From positions 1-31,953 of the forward strand of contig CAZGXW010000029.1 in the NCBI GenBank assembly GCA_964529975.1: a DNA stretch of 31,953 nt, in the 5' to 3' direction. The notes beneath the pieces were generated by a model that had not been told where the DNA came from, did no database searches, and saw nothing but the letters and a program-made list of their open reading frames with translations. Position numbers and translations under genes: made by a program. The stretch comes from JADFMN01 sp964529975 (GTDB lineage Bacteria; Armatimonadota; Fimbriimonadia; Fimbriimonadales; Fimbriimonadaceae). Shown piece after piece: positions 14,132 through 22,187 of this stretch (positions are counted from its first letter, which is position 1; every line of letters begins with the position of its first letter).

Positions 14132-15913
14132 CTACGCGGCGCCGTCGGCGATGTTGCGTGCGTGCGTTGTGCGGTTGCGGCCCGTGCGCTTGGACTCGTA
14201 GAGCGCCTTGTCCGCGACGTCAATGAACTGATCGGCGATCGCGTACGCCTCGCGGTATGTCGCTATGCCGACGCTTACGGTGACGGCGACTCCTTGGCAG
14301 TCGTGCGACTCGACCTGCTTGCGGATGCGTTCGGCGACGGCGATGGCCTCGTCGGCGTCGGTGTCCGGAAGGACGAGGAGGAACTCTTCTCCACCGTATC
14401 GGCCCACCTCGTCGTGGGCGCGCGAGGCAGACTTGAGTTGTGTCGCGACGGTCCGGAGGACCATGTCGCCCTTGATGTGCCCGTGCACGTCGTTCAGCGA
14501 CTTGAAGTGGTCGATGTCGACCATGAGGATGCTGAGTTCTCGCTTTGACCTGCCGCACGCGCTCATTTGCTTCTCGAGCACATCAAAGATCGCGCGGCGG
14601 TTGAGGATTCCTGTCAGGGAGTCGACCGTCGCGAGCGTGTTGAGCCGCTCGTTGGCCGTGCTGAGCGCGGCGTTGGTGAGGGTGAGGTCGTGCCTGCTGT
14701 GGTTGAGTTCCGCGTACGCCCCTTGAAGTTCGCGTATCTGCTGTTGGACCTGGCCCTCGAGTTCTTTTCGGATCGTGATGTCGGCGCAGGCGGCAATGCC
14801 TCCTGTGACCTTTCCATCTGGGCCATAGAGCGGGAAGCAGTTGAGGACGACGGTGAACGTCTGTCCGTCGCGACCGACGTCGGACCACTCTTGGTCTTGT
14901 ACCGGGCGGTCTTCGAAGACGCGGGCGATCATTGTGCGGAACAGGTCGGCGTTCTCTTCGCTGACGACAGTCTCGTAGAGAGTGCGTTGGACGACGTCGT
15001 AGGCGCGCGCGCCCATGAGGCGCTCGCTCTCGCGGTTCCACTCAAAGATGACTCCGCTCTGGTCGAACGTGAAGCAGGCAACCGGAATGTTGTTGAAGAG
15101 GTGCTCGAACCGTCGGTTGGAGAAGCGGAGTTGAGCGTTCACACCGTCGAGGGACAGTGCGAGTTCTTCGAGCGCGAGGCAACTCGCTTCTTGTGCTGCG
15201 ATCCACTCGTGCCGTCGCTTTTGGAAGGCCATTGCTGCTCCTGCCGCGGCGGCGGCTATCACGAGTGCCGTTATCACCGCAATCAGGCCACTCCGGCGAA
15301 GACCGGCAAGCCGCTTGACGTACCGGTTTGCGGAGACGTCGACGCCGATCGACGCGACATACTTGCCTTCCTTATCGAAGATGGGTGCATAGCCGCTAAG
15401 GAACGTCCCCCACTTGTCATCACTGAGTTCGACTTCGGCGTTGGCGACATGCTTCGTTGCCGTTTCGAGCATGAAGTCAAGGTTTTCGGCCTCGTAGAGA
15501 TCCATGACGTGGGACTTATCGTCGACTCCGTCGAAGTCGCTGTCGCCTGGCGGTGTAGGATCGAGGACGAAGTAGATCTGACCGTCCTTGACGACGTAGG
15601 TGTAGACATACTTGAACGAAGGGTCGCTTTGAACGAACTTTAGTAGTGGTTCGATCGCACGCTGGTATTCGGGCGTGCTCTCTTGCGACCGGTCCTTGAA
15701 CGTTTGATGGAGTTCGGGGTCGACTAGGATCGCCGCCGCCTTTGCGACGCGCTTGAGGTTGCCGCGGATCTCCTCGTGCATGGCGTGGACGCCGCCGAAG
15801 TAGAGCATCCCGCAGACGACCAGCGCGGGCAGGAGGATGCCCAGACCGACAAGGACTCCCATCGCTGTCGGGCTAAGTCGGTTGAACCAAAGGAGGGTTC
15901 TTTGCTGGATCAT
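14132..15913 (-). CDS. Membrane-bound PAS-GGDEF diguanylate cyclase
   Basis: 593 aa. TM1 (~16-40), a periplasmic Cache-like sensor (~45-205, with 'YVYTYVVKDGQIYFVLD' and 'YAPIFDKEGKYVASIGVDVS') and TM2 (~208-230) are followed by a PAS domain (~265-385), a coiled-coil (~385-428) and a GGDEF domain (~428-585). The active-site motif is GGEEF (507-511) with Mg-binding Asp in VDIDHF. The inhibitory I-site RxxD is present (RAHD, 498-501) five residues before it, so product feedback is expected. The enzyme makes cyclic di-GMP from two GTP. No EAL domain is attached and no cyclic-di-GMP effector is next to it. The gene stands alone, converging with the BNR gene. Confidence 0.93.
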   Translation of the reverse strand: MIQQRTLLWFNRLSPTAMGVLVGLGILLPALVVCGMLYFGGVHAMHEEIRGNLKRVAKAAAILVDPELHQTFKDRSQESTPEYQRAIEPLLKFVQSDPSFKYVYTYVVKDGQIYFVLDPTPPGDSDFDGVDDKSHVMDLYEAENLDFMLETATKHVANAEVELSDDKWGTFLSGYAPIFDKEGKYVASIGVDVSANRYVKRLAGLRRSGLIAVITALVIAAAAAGAAMAFQKRRHEWIAAQEASCLALEELALSLDGVNAQLRFSNRRFEHLFNNIPVACFTFDQSGVIFEWNRESERLMGARAYDVVQRTLYETVVSEENADLFRTMIARVFEDRPVQDQEWSDVGRDGQTFTVVLNCFPLYGPDGKVTGGIAACADITIRKELEGQVQQQIRELQGAYAELNHSRHDLTLTNAALSTANERLNTLATVDSLTGILNRRAIFDVLEKQMSACGRSKRELSILMVDIDHFKSLNDVHGHIKGDMVLRTVATQLKSASRAHDEVGRYGGEEFLLVLPDTDADEAIAVAERIRKQVESHDCQGVAVTVSVGIATYREAYAIADQFIDVADKALYESKRTGRNRTTHARNIADGAA

Positions 15914-16019
15914 TCGAGGTGGCTCTGGTTAATCGTCGGTACGCGGCGATGCCAGGCAACACGGGGCTGAGTCCCTCCGACAGGGGATAATCGGTTCGAA
16001 GGGGCAAAAACCCGTAGGA

Positions 16020-16892
16020 TTACGGGACTATTCGCGGTACTCCGGGGAGCGGCGCAGAGTGGTCGGCAAGTTCAAATCGGTCGCCAACGCTGACCGTCAG
16101 TCCTTCGCACCCTTGGACGAGACTTTGTACACCAAAAAAGACACCCGGCCGACCGAGATAGTTCTTGAAGTTCCGTTGCCTGCTGAGGACGTGGAGGTTG
16201 CCGGTCTCTTCCCTCTCGCCGCGCTGTTGGTCGACGTTGGTGACCTGGCAGCGCGAGCACGGGCGGGTGATGTCGAGATGGACGCCGTTCGAGCTTGCGA
16301 TCGCGAGCCATGTGTCTTCTTCCCAGGCGGGCGCGCCGGTGAGGACGATGTTGGGTCGGAAGCGGTCCATGGGGCTGGGCGCGAGGCCCTGTTCTGTGCG
16401 CCAGTCGTTGAGGGCGTCGAGGCTTGCTTGGTTGGTGATGAGGATCGGGAGGCAGTCGTTGAAAGCGATATGGGCGTTGGTCTGTCCTCCCCACTCGGGG
16501 ACGACCGGGCGTTGTTTGCTCTCGTCGAACCGCAGGAGCGTGACGGGTTGGCGCAAGACGTCGGAGAGCCATTGTGAGGCTTCGGGTCGCTCGACGAGGC
16601 CTGGCGAATCGTCGCCCCAGACGTCGACGCTCTTTGGTTTCTCGGGGATGGTGTTGATGTCGATATGCGTGCGACTGTGGTCGCTTGTGCTCAGGGTGAG
16701 GGTGTCGTCCTGGATACTCGTGTGGATCAGGGCGAGTTTGGGTTCTTCTCGTTGCGTGATCTTGTTTCCCTCTGCGTCGACGATGATCCAGTGGCGGTCG
16801 TGTTGGAGGCATCGTGGGCCGAAGGTGGCGTGTTGGAGGTCGATGCCCTTGCAGCCTTTGACGGGATAGACGTGGAGGCTGGCGACGTACAT
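16020..16892 (-). CDS. MOSC domain protein (YcbX/mARC-like)
   Basis: 290 aa. The N-terminal MOSC beta-barrel has the typical 'YPVKGCKGIDLQHATFGPRCLQHDRHWIIVD'-type opening (split across residues 9-39). The C-terminal MOSC domain has 'MDRFRPNIVLTGAPAWEED' and the cysteine motif PCSRCQ (Cys212, Cys215), where a cysteine binds the molybdenum cofactor in mARC proteins. By family it reduces N-hydroxylated compounds or detoxifies base analogues (YcbX). The C-terminal ferredoxin domain of E. coli YcbX is absent, so an external electron donor is expected. It appears monocistronic; no moco biosynthesis gene is in the window. Confidence 0.88.
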   Translation of the reverse strand: MYVASLHVYPVKGCKGIDLQHATFGPRCLQHDRHWIIVDAEGNKITQREEPKLALIHTSIQDDTLTLSTSDHSRTHIDINTIPEKPKSVDVWGDDSPGLVERPEASQWLSDVLRQPVTLLRFDESKQRPVVPEWGGQTNAHIAFNDCLPILITNQASLDALNDWRTEQGLAPSPMDRFRPNIVLTGAPAWEEDTWLAIASSNGVHLDITRPCSRCQVTNVDQQRGEREETGNLHVLSRQRNFKNYLGRPGVFFGVQSLVQGCEGLTVSVGDRFELADHSAPLPGVPRIVP

Positions 16893-16941
16893 CTTTGTGC
16901 GAGGTTACCGTCAGACGGAGTCGTGATTCAGCGCTTGCGCA

Positions 16942-16982
16942 CGAAGCCGTGCTCCTTCGATCCGCTCAGGATGACGGCTTCG
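16942..16982. repeat. 41-bp dispersed hairpin repeat, copy 2
   Basis: Base-for-base identical to 6482-6522, including the 9-bp terminal inverted arms CGAAGCCGT/ACGGCTTCG. It lies in the 154-bp gap between the MOSC gene start and the argH stop, eight bases before a second type of hairpin repeat, so the gap is built mostly of repeats. Confidence 0.75.
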
Positions 16983-16989
16983 GGCTTAG

Positions 16990-17015
16990 TTGCGCAGGCT
17001 AAAGCCTGCGGCTAC
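16990..17015. repeat. Dispersed hairpin repeat (GCAGGCT/AGCCTGC), copy 2
   Basis: GCGCAGGCT-aa-AGCCTGCG followed by GCTAC matches the unit at 14091-14117 apart from a few bases. On the minus strand it lies about 30 bp downstream of the argH stop, and could be the transcript end of the arg cluster. Confidence 0.6.
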
Positions 17016-17046
17016 GTGATCGGAGGCAGGTGACCTCGCGAAACAT

Positions 17047-18429
17047 TCAGTAAGGCTTCCTAAAGCCCTCTTGCTTGAGAAGCGCGGCGGCTTGGCGGAG
17101 TTGTTTGGCGACGGCTTTGGGGCCGGTGCCGCCTTCGCTCTCTCTGCTGTTCACGCTTGCGCGGGGGTCGAGGACCTTGAGCGCTTCCTTGGGGACTTTG
17201 GGCGCGATCTTCTTGAGGAGTTCTGGCGTGAGGTCCTCGAGGCCGATCTTGCGGTCCATGCACGCGCGGACGATCTTGCCGACTTGTTCGTGCGCCTGTC
17301 GGAAGGGGACGCCTTGCTTTGCGAGGAAGTCGGCGAGGTCGGTGGCGGTCGAAAAGTCGCCCTTGGTGGCTTGCGCCATGCGATCCGTGTTGAAGGTCGC
17401 GCCGAGGAGCATGAACTGCACGAGCATCAAGGAATCTATCGTGAGCTTGAGCGAGTCGAACAGCGGCGGTTTGTCGTCCTGCGTATCGCGGTTGTAACCG
17501 AGGACCAGTCCCTTGAGCATCGTCGCGACCTGGACGTAGTTGGCGATGGCGCGGCTCGAGCGGCCTCTGATCAATTCGGCGTAGTCGGGGTTGCGTTTTT
17601 GCGGCATGATGCTGCTGCCGGTTGTGAGGGAGTCCGGCAGCGTGACCCAACCGAACTCTGGCGTGGACCAGAGCACAAACTCTTGCGACAAGCGGCTGAG
17701 GTCAACCATCGTCGTCGCGCAAGCGTGGAGCATGTCGAGCACGAACGAGCGGTCGCTCGTCGCGTCGAGCGCGTTTGGAATGGGCGCGGTGAACCCGAGT
17801 TCGTCGGACGTCTGTTTACGGTCGATCGGGAACGACGTTCCTGCAAGCGCTGCTGAACCGAGCGGCGAGTAGTTGGCGGCGGACCAGAGGTGTTCGAAGC
17901 GCCAACCGTGCCGCTGGAGCGCCCAGAAGTGTGCGAGCAGGTGGAAGCCGAGCGTGATCGGTTGGGCGTGTTGCTGGTGGGTCATGCCGGGCATGACGGT
18001 CCTTGCGTGCTTCTCTGCCTGTGAGAGCAACTTGTCTTGGACGCCCTTGATGCAGAGCAGCACGCCACGCACTTCCTCACGCGTGTAGAGCCGGGCGTCG
18101 GTGGCCACTTGGTCGTTGCGGGAGCGGGCGGTGTGAAGCTTGCCTGCAACGTCGCCGACAAGATCGTGGAGTCCGACCTCGATCGCCGTGTGGATATCTT
18201 CTCCATCGTGCGGATAGCCAGCGCCATTTAGAATAGCGTTGAGGCCTTTGATCAGCTTCTTGGCCTCGGATTTAGTGATGATGCCCGTGTCGCCTAACAT
18301 GCGCGCGTGTGCAATGGACGCTTGCACGTCTTCAGGCCAGAACTTGTAATCGCTTTCGAGAGAATTGCCAAACTCCTCGGCGAACTCATTCGGGCCTTCG
18401 CGGTGTGCGCCGCCCCAGAGTTTTTTCAT
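17047..18429 (-). CDS. argH: Argininosuccinate lyase
   Basis: 460 aa from the ATG at 18429. The frame stays open further upstream, but that extension is shadow coding inside the carbonic anhydrase gene. The fumarase/aspartase superfamily signature GSSIMPQKRNPD is present, with the N-terminal 'LWGGAHREGPNEFAEEFGNSLESDYKFWPEDVQASIAHARML' pattern (split here over ~45 residues) typical of ArgH, and 'HTARSRNDQVATDARLY' with the catalytic-region His. The enzyme splits argininosuccinate into arginine and fumarate, the last step of arginine synthesis. Its ATG overlaps the TGA of the carbonic anhydrase gene (18426-18429), so translation is coupled. Confidence 0.96.
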   Translation of the reverse strand: MKKLWGGAHREGPNEFAEEFGNSLESDYKFWPEDVQASIAHARMLGDTGIITKSEAKKLIKGLNAILNGAGYPHDGEDIHTAIEVGLHDLVGDVAGKLHTARSRNDQVATDARLYTREEVRGVLLCIKGVQDKLLSQAEKHARTVMPGMTHQQHAQPITLGFHLLAHFWALQRHGWRFEHLWSAANYSPLGSAALAGTSFPIDRKQTSDELGFTAPIPNALDATSDRSFVLDMLHACATTMVDLSRLSQEFVLWSTPEFGWVTLPDSLTTGSSIMPQKRNPDYAELIRGRSSRAIANYVQVATMLKGLVLGYNRDTQDDKPPLFDSLKLTIDSLMLVQFMLLGATFNTDRMAQATKGDFSTATDLADFLAKQGVPFRQAHEQVGKIVRACMDRKIGLEDLTPELLKKIAPKVPKEALKVLDPRASVNSRESEGGTGPKAVAKQLRQAAALLKQEGFRKPY

Positions 18430-19013
18430 CGCTGCGGGAGGACGTGGACTTCGCCCGTGTGCATGTCGTAGACCGCGCCGACGACGGTGGTCTTGTGGGC
18501 GATGACGGCCTTGCGGAGCTCGTGCGACTCGTTGGAGAGGCGGTCGATCGTCTGGTAGACGTTCTCTTCGATCGTTGCGCGGAGCAAGTCTTCGGCTCCG
18601 CTGCTCTTTGCTCGTGTGAGCGCGGCGGCGATCTGCGAGCGGAGCGGGCCGCCTGGGCCGGTGAGTTCGCCGTTCACGACCTGCGTAACGGCAAGGCACC
18701 CTGTGTGCGCGACGACGAGGAACAGCGGGACTTCGAGCGCTTCGACCGCGATGTCGATCATCCACTTGACGGAGTCCGCGCTGACGTTGCCTGGCGTTCG
18801 CGCTGCGAACACCGATCCGAGCGGTTGGTCGAACACGACTTCGGGTGAAACGCGGCTGTCGCTACACGCAAGGATTGCGGCGATGGGCGACTGGCTTTCC
18901 GCAAGCGCGGAGAGTTCGCGCGGTGTGTAGCGATGCAGAGTGCCGTTGCCCGTGCGGAAGCGTTCGTTCCCCGCGAGGAGCGTTTCGAGCGCGCGGGAAG
19001 CGGTGGCCATCAT
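18426..19013 (-). CDS. Beta-class carbonic anhydrase, translationally coupled between argG and argH
   Basis: 195 aa from the ATG at 19013 (a second in-frame ATG is at 19010). Zinc ligands and the active-site dyad are intact: Cys50, Asp52 and Arg54 in ACSDSRV, His103 and Cys106 in HTGC. 'VFAARTPGNVS' is also family-typical. It interconverts CO2 and bicarbonate. Its start overlaps the argG stop, and its stop overlaps the argH start, each by the 4-bp ATGA arrangement, so it is locked into the arginine operon. Bicarbonate is a substrate of carbamoyl-phosphate synthase, the source of the arginine carbamoyl group, which gives a plausible reason for the linkage (inference). Confidence 0.93.
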   Translation of the reverse strand: MMATASRALETLLAGNERFRTGNGTLHRYTPRELSALAESQSPIAAILACSDSRVSPEVVFDQPLGSVFAARTPGNVSADSVKWMIDIAVEALEVPLFLVVAHTGCLAVTQVVNGELTGPGGPLRSQIAAALTRAKSSGAEDLLRATIEENVYQTIDRLSNESHELRKAVIAHKTTVVGAVYDMHTGEVHVLPQR

Positions 19014-20200
19014 TGTCTGTTGAGTTTGGCGTAAAGCAGGCTCTCCATGCCGTGGGTCTGGACCATTCCGGTCATCTTGCTCTGTTCGAGTTCCTGGACG
19101 TCGTCGAAACTCGCCGCAGCCTCGCTGTAGAGCGCCCAGTCGGAGCCGCGGCTTGTGACTTGGACGCCGCCTTTGTAGAGGCGGAGTTTGACCCAGCCGG
19201 TCGTCCTCTTTTGGATCTGCGCGATGAAGGCGTTGAGGTCTTCCATCAGCGGCTCCCACCAGAGTCCGCGGTAGGCGAGTTCGGCCCACTGTTGGTCGAC
19301 TTGCTGTTTGAACGCCCGCTCAGCGTGAGTCGTGACGAGCGCTTCGAGCGCGCGATGCGCGGCGATGAGGAGCGTGCTGCCCGGGCACTCGTAGTTCTCT
19401 CTCACTTTCAGGCCGATCAGTCGGTCCTCCATGATGTCGATGCGTCCGACGCCGTGCTTGCCCGCGAGTTCGTTTGCTTTGTAGATCGCGGCGAGCGGGG
19501 TCACGGGTTGGCCGTTGATCGCCGTGGGGTTTCCGTTCTCGAACGCGATCTCTACGGTCTCTGCCTCGTTTGGCGCGTCCTGGAGCGAGCGCGTCCATTG
19601 GAAGATCTCTTCGGGCGGCTCGTAGGTCGGGTCTTCCAATCGGCCGCCTTCAATCGAACGCCCCCAGACGTTTTCGTCGATGGACCAAATCTTCTCTTTG
19701 CTCTGGCCGATGGGGACGTTGTTCTTCTCGGCGTACTCGATCTCCCACGTGCGCGTGAGGTTCTGCTCGCGGACGGGGGCGATGATCGGGAGGTCTCCAG
19801 CGAACATCTTGAGCCCGTGCTCGATCCGGAACTGGTCGTTGCCTTTGCCCGTGCAGCCGTGGACGAAGGCGTCGGCCCCTTCCTGGACTCCCACAAGGGC
19901 GGCACGCTTTGCGATGAGGGGCCTCGCGATCGCCGTGCTGAGCGGGTAGCCGAAGTAGTCGGCGTTGGCGGCGACCGCCTTCATGCAGTAGTCGTTGGCG
20001 AACTCGTCCTTGGCGTCGATGGTGTGGTGCTTGCAACCGAGCGCCTTGGCGCGGTCCTCGGCTTGCTGGATGTCTTCCTGGGGCTGGCCGACGTCGATGG
20101 TGGCGGTGACGATCTCCTCGAACCCGGCCTCGCGCATGAGGGGGATGCAGACGGTGGTGTCGAGCCCGCCGGAGTAGACGATGAGGGCCTTTTTGGGCAT
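19010..20200 (-). CDS. argG: Argininosuccinate synthase
   Basis: 396 aa, normal length. The N-terminal PP-loop ATP-binding motif is YSGGLDTTV, followed by 'CTGKGNDQFRIEHG' and 'WSIDENVWGRSIEGGRLEDP', all diagnostic of ArgG. The enzyme joins citrulline and aspartate using ATP, the penultimate step of arginine synthesis. The stop codon overlaps the start of the carbonic anhydrase gene (ATGA at 19010-19013). The upstream crcB ends only 22 nt away, so argG may be read from a longer transcript beginning at coaD; no strong promoter is visible in the short gap. Confidence 0.97.
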   Translation of the reverse strand: MPKKALIVYSGGLDTTVCIPLMREAGFEEIVTATIDVGQPQEDIQQAEDRAKALGCKHHTIDAKDEFANDYCMKAVAANADYFGYPLSTAIARPLIAKRAALVGVQEGADAFVHGCTGKGNDQFRIEHGLKMFAGDLPIIAPVREQNLTRTWEIEYAEKNNVPIGQSKEKIWSIDENVWGRSIEGGRLEDPTYEPPEEIFQWTRSLQDAPNEAETVEIAFENGNPTAINGQPVTPLAAIYKANELAGKHGVGRIDIMEDRLIGLKVRENYECPGSTLLIAAHRALEALVTTHAERAFKQQVDQQWAELAYRGLWWEPLMEDLNAFIAQIQKRTTGWVKLRLYKGGVQVTSRGSDWALYSEAAASFDDVQELEQSKMTGMVQTHGMESLLYAKLNRQ

Positions 20201-20222
20201 GGGGTTGGGTTATTTTGGACGA

Positions 20223-20594
20223 TCAGCCCGCGACGCGTTGGGCCAGGGCGAAGCCCGCGTAGGCGAGAAGAAGGCCGGCGGTGACGGAGCCGAGGCTGTA
20301 GGCGAAGGCGAGGGCGATCTTGCCGTCTTGGAGGAGTTGCAGGTTCTCCAGCGAGAACGCGCTGAAGGTCGTGAAGCCGCCAAGGACGCCGGTCACGAGG
20401 AGAAGGGACCACGTCTCAGGCAGTTGCCTTTTTGCGATCCAGAGCGCCAGGAAGCCGATGAGGAGCGAGCCGACGAGGTTGACGGTGAGCGTCCCCCACG
20501 GGACAGTTCCTTTGTTGTTTAATTCGAGACCGACCCAGTATCTCGCCAATGCGCCGAGCGCACCACCGACCGCGACGGCGATCGCGTTCGACAT
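20223..20594 (-). CDS. crcB: Fluoride channel Fluc/CrcB
   Basis: 123 aa with four membrane helices. Diagnostic elements are the N-terminal 'GGALGALARYWVG', the 'GTLTVNLVGSLLIGF' helix with the conserved Asn, and GGFTTFSAFSLE, the phenylalanine-box/TTF motif of the dual-topology Fluc channels. It exports fluoride as a homodimer. Only 4 nt separate it from the upstream coiled-coil gene, which leaves no room for a fluoride riboswitch directly ahead of it. Confidence 0.95.
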   Translation of the reverse strand: MSNAIAVAVGGALGALARYWVGLELNNKGTVPWGTLTVNLVGSLLIGFLALWIAKRQLPETWSLLLVTGVLGGFTTFSAFSLENLQLLQDGKIALAFAYSLGSVTAGLLLAYAGFALAQRVAG

Positions 20595-20598
20595 GTGG

Positions 20599-21183
20599 CT
20601 AGACGGGCGCGCTTTCGCGTTCAGTCATCGCCTTGACCACTGCGTTCGGCGGGGACTTTGGGCGGTCGAGTTCTGCCCTCCCCCGTTCGACGGTGCTCAT
20701 GACTTTGCTGACGACGGCCTCGAGATTGTCGAGGGTCTGATAGGCGAAGGCGTCGGCGTCGCGTCGGAGCAGCGCAGCCTCGTTCTCAGCGTACTTGCGA
20801 AGTTCCTCGGCCTGCGCTTTGGCGAGTTTGAGGACTTCTGCCTCACTGACCATCTGTTGTTGGGTGACGCGGGCGTGCTCGAGGATGCGGGTCGCCTCTT
20901 GGTTGGCCTCTTCGATCGCCCGCGCGGCCTCGCGTCGGCCCTGGTCGACGATGCGGTTGGCCTCGTCTTCGGCGGCCTCCATGACTCGCTCCGTTTCTCT
21001 CAGGAGGTTGCTGGCGTCTTTGACGTCTCTGGGGAGGGAGCCCTTGATGCGGTCGATCTGGATCTGGAACTCCTGGCGGTTAAAGCCGAGCGTCACGCCG
21101 AGGAATGTCCTCGGTTTCTCGGCGAGGCTGTTCAGGTTGTCGAGCAGCCTGAGGACGTCGATGTTGTAGTCCTTCTTGATCAT
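20599..21183 (-). CDS. DivIVA/SepIVA-like coiled-coil protein
   Basis: 194 aa from the ATG at 21183; an in-frame ATG at 21213 is also possible and has a GGAG 9 nt upstream. The conserved-looking core starts at DYNIDVLRLLDNL. Residues ~50-170 are a long charged coiled-coil rich in Ala/Glu/Arg/Gln, resembling DivIVA-domain and ATP-synthase-b-like proteins. A gene of this type next to coaD is familiar from actinobacteria, where such proteins act in cell-envelope or septum organisation (recollection, not checked). A role as a cytoplasmic scaffold near the membrane is inference. Confidence 0.7.
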   Translation of the reverse strand: MIKKDYNIDVLRLLDNLNSLAEKPRTFLGVTLGFNRQEFQIQIDRIKGSLPRDVKDASNLLRETERVMEAAEDEANRIVDQGRREAARAIEEANQEATRILEHARVTQQQMVSEAEVLKLAKAQAEELRKYAENEAALLRRDADAFAYQTLDNLEAVVSKVMSTVERGRAELDRPKSPPNAVVKAMTERESAPV

Positions 21184-21300
21184 GGGTTTGGCCCCAGGTT
21201 CGTGCTCTAGCATATCACTTGGCTCCGCATAGCGACGGGCATCGGCGGGCGCGGTGCCGACCCAGATTGCTTCGGGGCAGGCGGACGGCACCCTCCCGCG

Positions 21301-21780
21301 TCATCCGAGGCGGGACTTGATGCGTTCGTACACTGGTGCGGGGACGAACGGCGCGAAGTCGCCGCCAAGGGTCGCTATCTCTCTGACGACCGAACTGGCC
21401 AGAAAGGAGTATTCGTCCCGGGTCGTCAGGAAGATGGTCTCGACGTCGGGCGCGAGTTTGCGGTTCGCGCTTGCGACGCGGAACTCGTACTCGAAGTCGC
21501 TGACTGCGCGCATCCCGCGCACGAGAACCTTGCACTGGTGCCGTTCGGCGAAATCGACGAGGAGGCCGGTGAAGGACTCGACCTTGACGTTCTTCATTCC
21601 CTGGGTGCACTCGCGAAGAGCGGCTACGCGCTCGATGGGGTCGAGGAATGGAGACTTCTCGTTGTTGTGTCCGACGGCGACGATGAGTTCGTCGAAGATG
21701 CCGGCGGCGCGGCCTATGATGTCCAAGTGCCCGAGGGTAGGCGGGTCGAACGAGCCGGGATAGATGGCGAGCCGAGGCAT
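21301..21780 (-). CDS. coaD: Phosphopantetheine adenylyltransferase
   Basis: 159 aa from the ATG at 21780; an in-frame TTG at 21786 is less likely. The nucleotidyltransferase motif IYPGSFDPPTLGHLDII lies at the N-terminus, followed by 'VRGMRAVSDFEYEF' and 'YSFLASSVVREIATLGGD', all standard for CoaD. It adenylates 4'-phosphopantetheine in the penultimate step of coenzyme A synthesis. TACACT (21793-21788 on the minus strand) ends 7 nt before the ATG, suggesting a leaderless mRNA. It is the first of a tightly spaced minus-strand series running towards argH. Confidence 0.96.
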   Translation of the reverse strand: MPRLAIYPGSFDPPTLGHLDIIGRAAGIFDELIVAVGHNNEKSPFLDPIERVAALRECTQGMKNVKVESFTGLLVDFAERHQCKVLVRGMRAVSDFEYEFRVASANRKLAPDVETIFLTTRDEYSFLASSVVREIATLGGDFAPFVPAPVYERIKSRLG

Positions 21781-21798
21781 CGCCAAGAGTGTATCCGG

Positions 21799-22005
21799 CT
21801 AACTGGCCGATCTGGCCTGGGAGAGGTGGACGGACTCTCGAAGGGCCTCGGAAAGCTGCAGGACGATGAGGGCGTGGTCTCGCACGAACTGGGCGCAGAG
21901 CGGCCTGTCGCCCGACATGTGCTCGGAGATGACCTGGATCTGGTCACGGATCGCCTTTGTGAGGTGCTGTTCGGCGGAGTTGTCGGGTAGTTGCGGAGCG
22001 TTCAT
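21799..22005 (-). CDS. Small protein of unknown function
   Basis: 68 aa from the ATG at 22005, which gives a compact helical protein (MNAPQLPDNSAEQHLTKAIR..., predicted helices at ~12-30 and ~38-62). A TACAAT hexamer on the minus strand (22027-22022) lies about 16 nt upstream and is a plausible -10. The frame is open further upstream, but that part has no coding look. It ends 18 nt before the coaD start. No family recognised. Confidence 0.55.
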   Translation of the reverse strand: MNAPQLPDNSAEQHLTKAIRDQIQVISEHMSGDRPLCAQFVRDHALIVLQLSEALRESVHLSQARSAS

Positions 22006-22087
22006 CCTTGGTCCGGGATTGTGATTGTAGGCTGTCGGGTCAGTCGACTTCTGTCGCAAGTTTGTGCGACCGGAAAAGTGCGGGGGT

Positions 22088-22101
22088 GCTGTTTAAACAG
22101 C
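22088..22101. promoter_or_regulatory. 14-bp perfect palindrome upstream of the LuxR/PAS gene
   Basis: GCTGTTTAAACAGC is a perfect 7+7 bp palindrome, about 46 bp before the TATACT box of the LuxR-HTH/PAS gene. Its placement and symmetry suit a dimeric regulator operator, possibly for the gene's own product. A second imperfect dyad, CGACA-n7-TGTCG, lies at 22111-22127. Confidence 0.45.
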
Positions 22102-22146
22102 AGGTCTGATCGACAAATGTCATGTCGAAGATGCACTTTCCTGCCT

Positions 22147-22152
22147 TATACT
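22147..22152 (+). promoter_or_regulatory. -10 box of the LuxR-HTH/PAS gene
   Basis: TATACT lies 35 nt before the ATG at 22188. The -35 region (around 22123-22129, TGTCGAA) overlaps the right arm of the CGACA/TGTCG dyad. GGAGG at 22173-22177 is a possible ribosome binding site, with rather long spacing. Confidence 0.45.
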
Positions 22153-22187
22153 GAGAGACTGGTCGCGCTGAGGAGGGCTACCAGGCG

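Noticed and set aside
15914..16019. tRNA-like GGTTCGA word and GC-rich hairpins between the GGDEF and MOSC genes
   Set aside because: No acceptor, D-arm or anticodon arm can be built around it; the 106-bp gap holds nothing else I can support.
20590..20640. Fluoride riboswitch ahead of crcB
   Set aside because: Only 4 nt separate crcB from the upstream gene, and no crcB-motif pattern was seen there.
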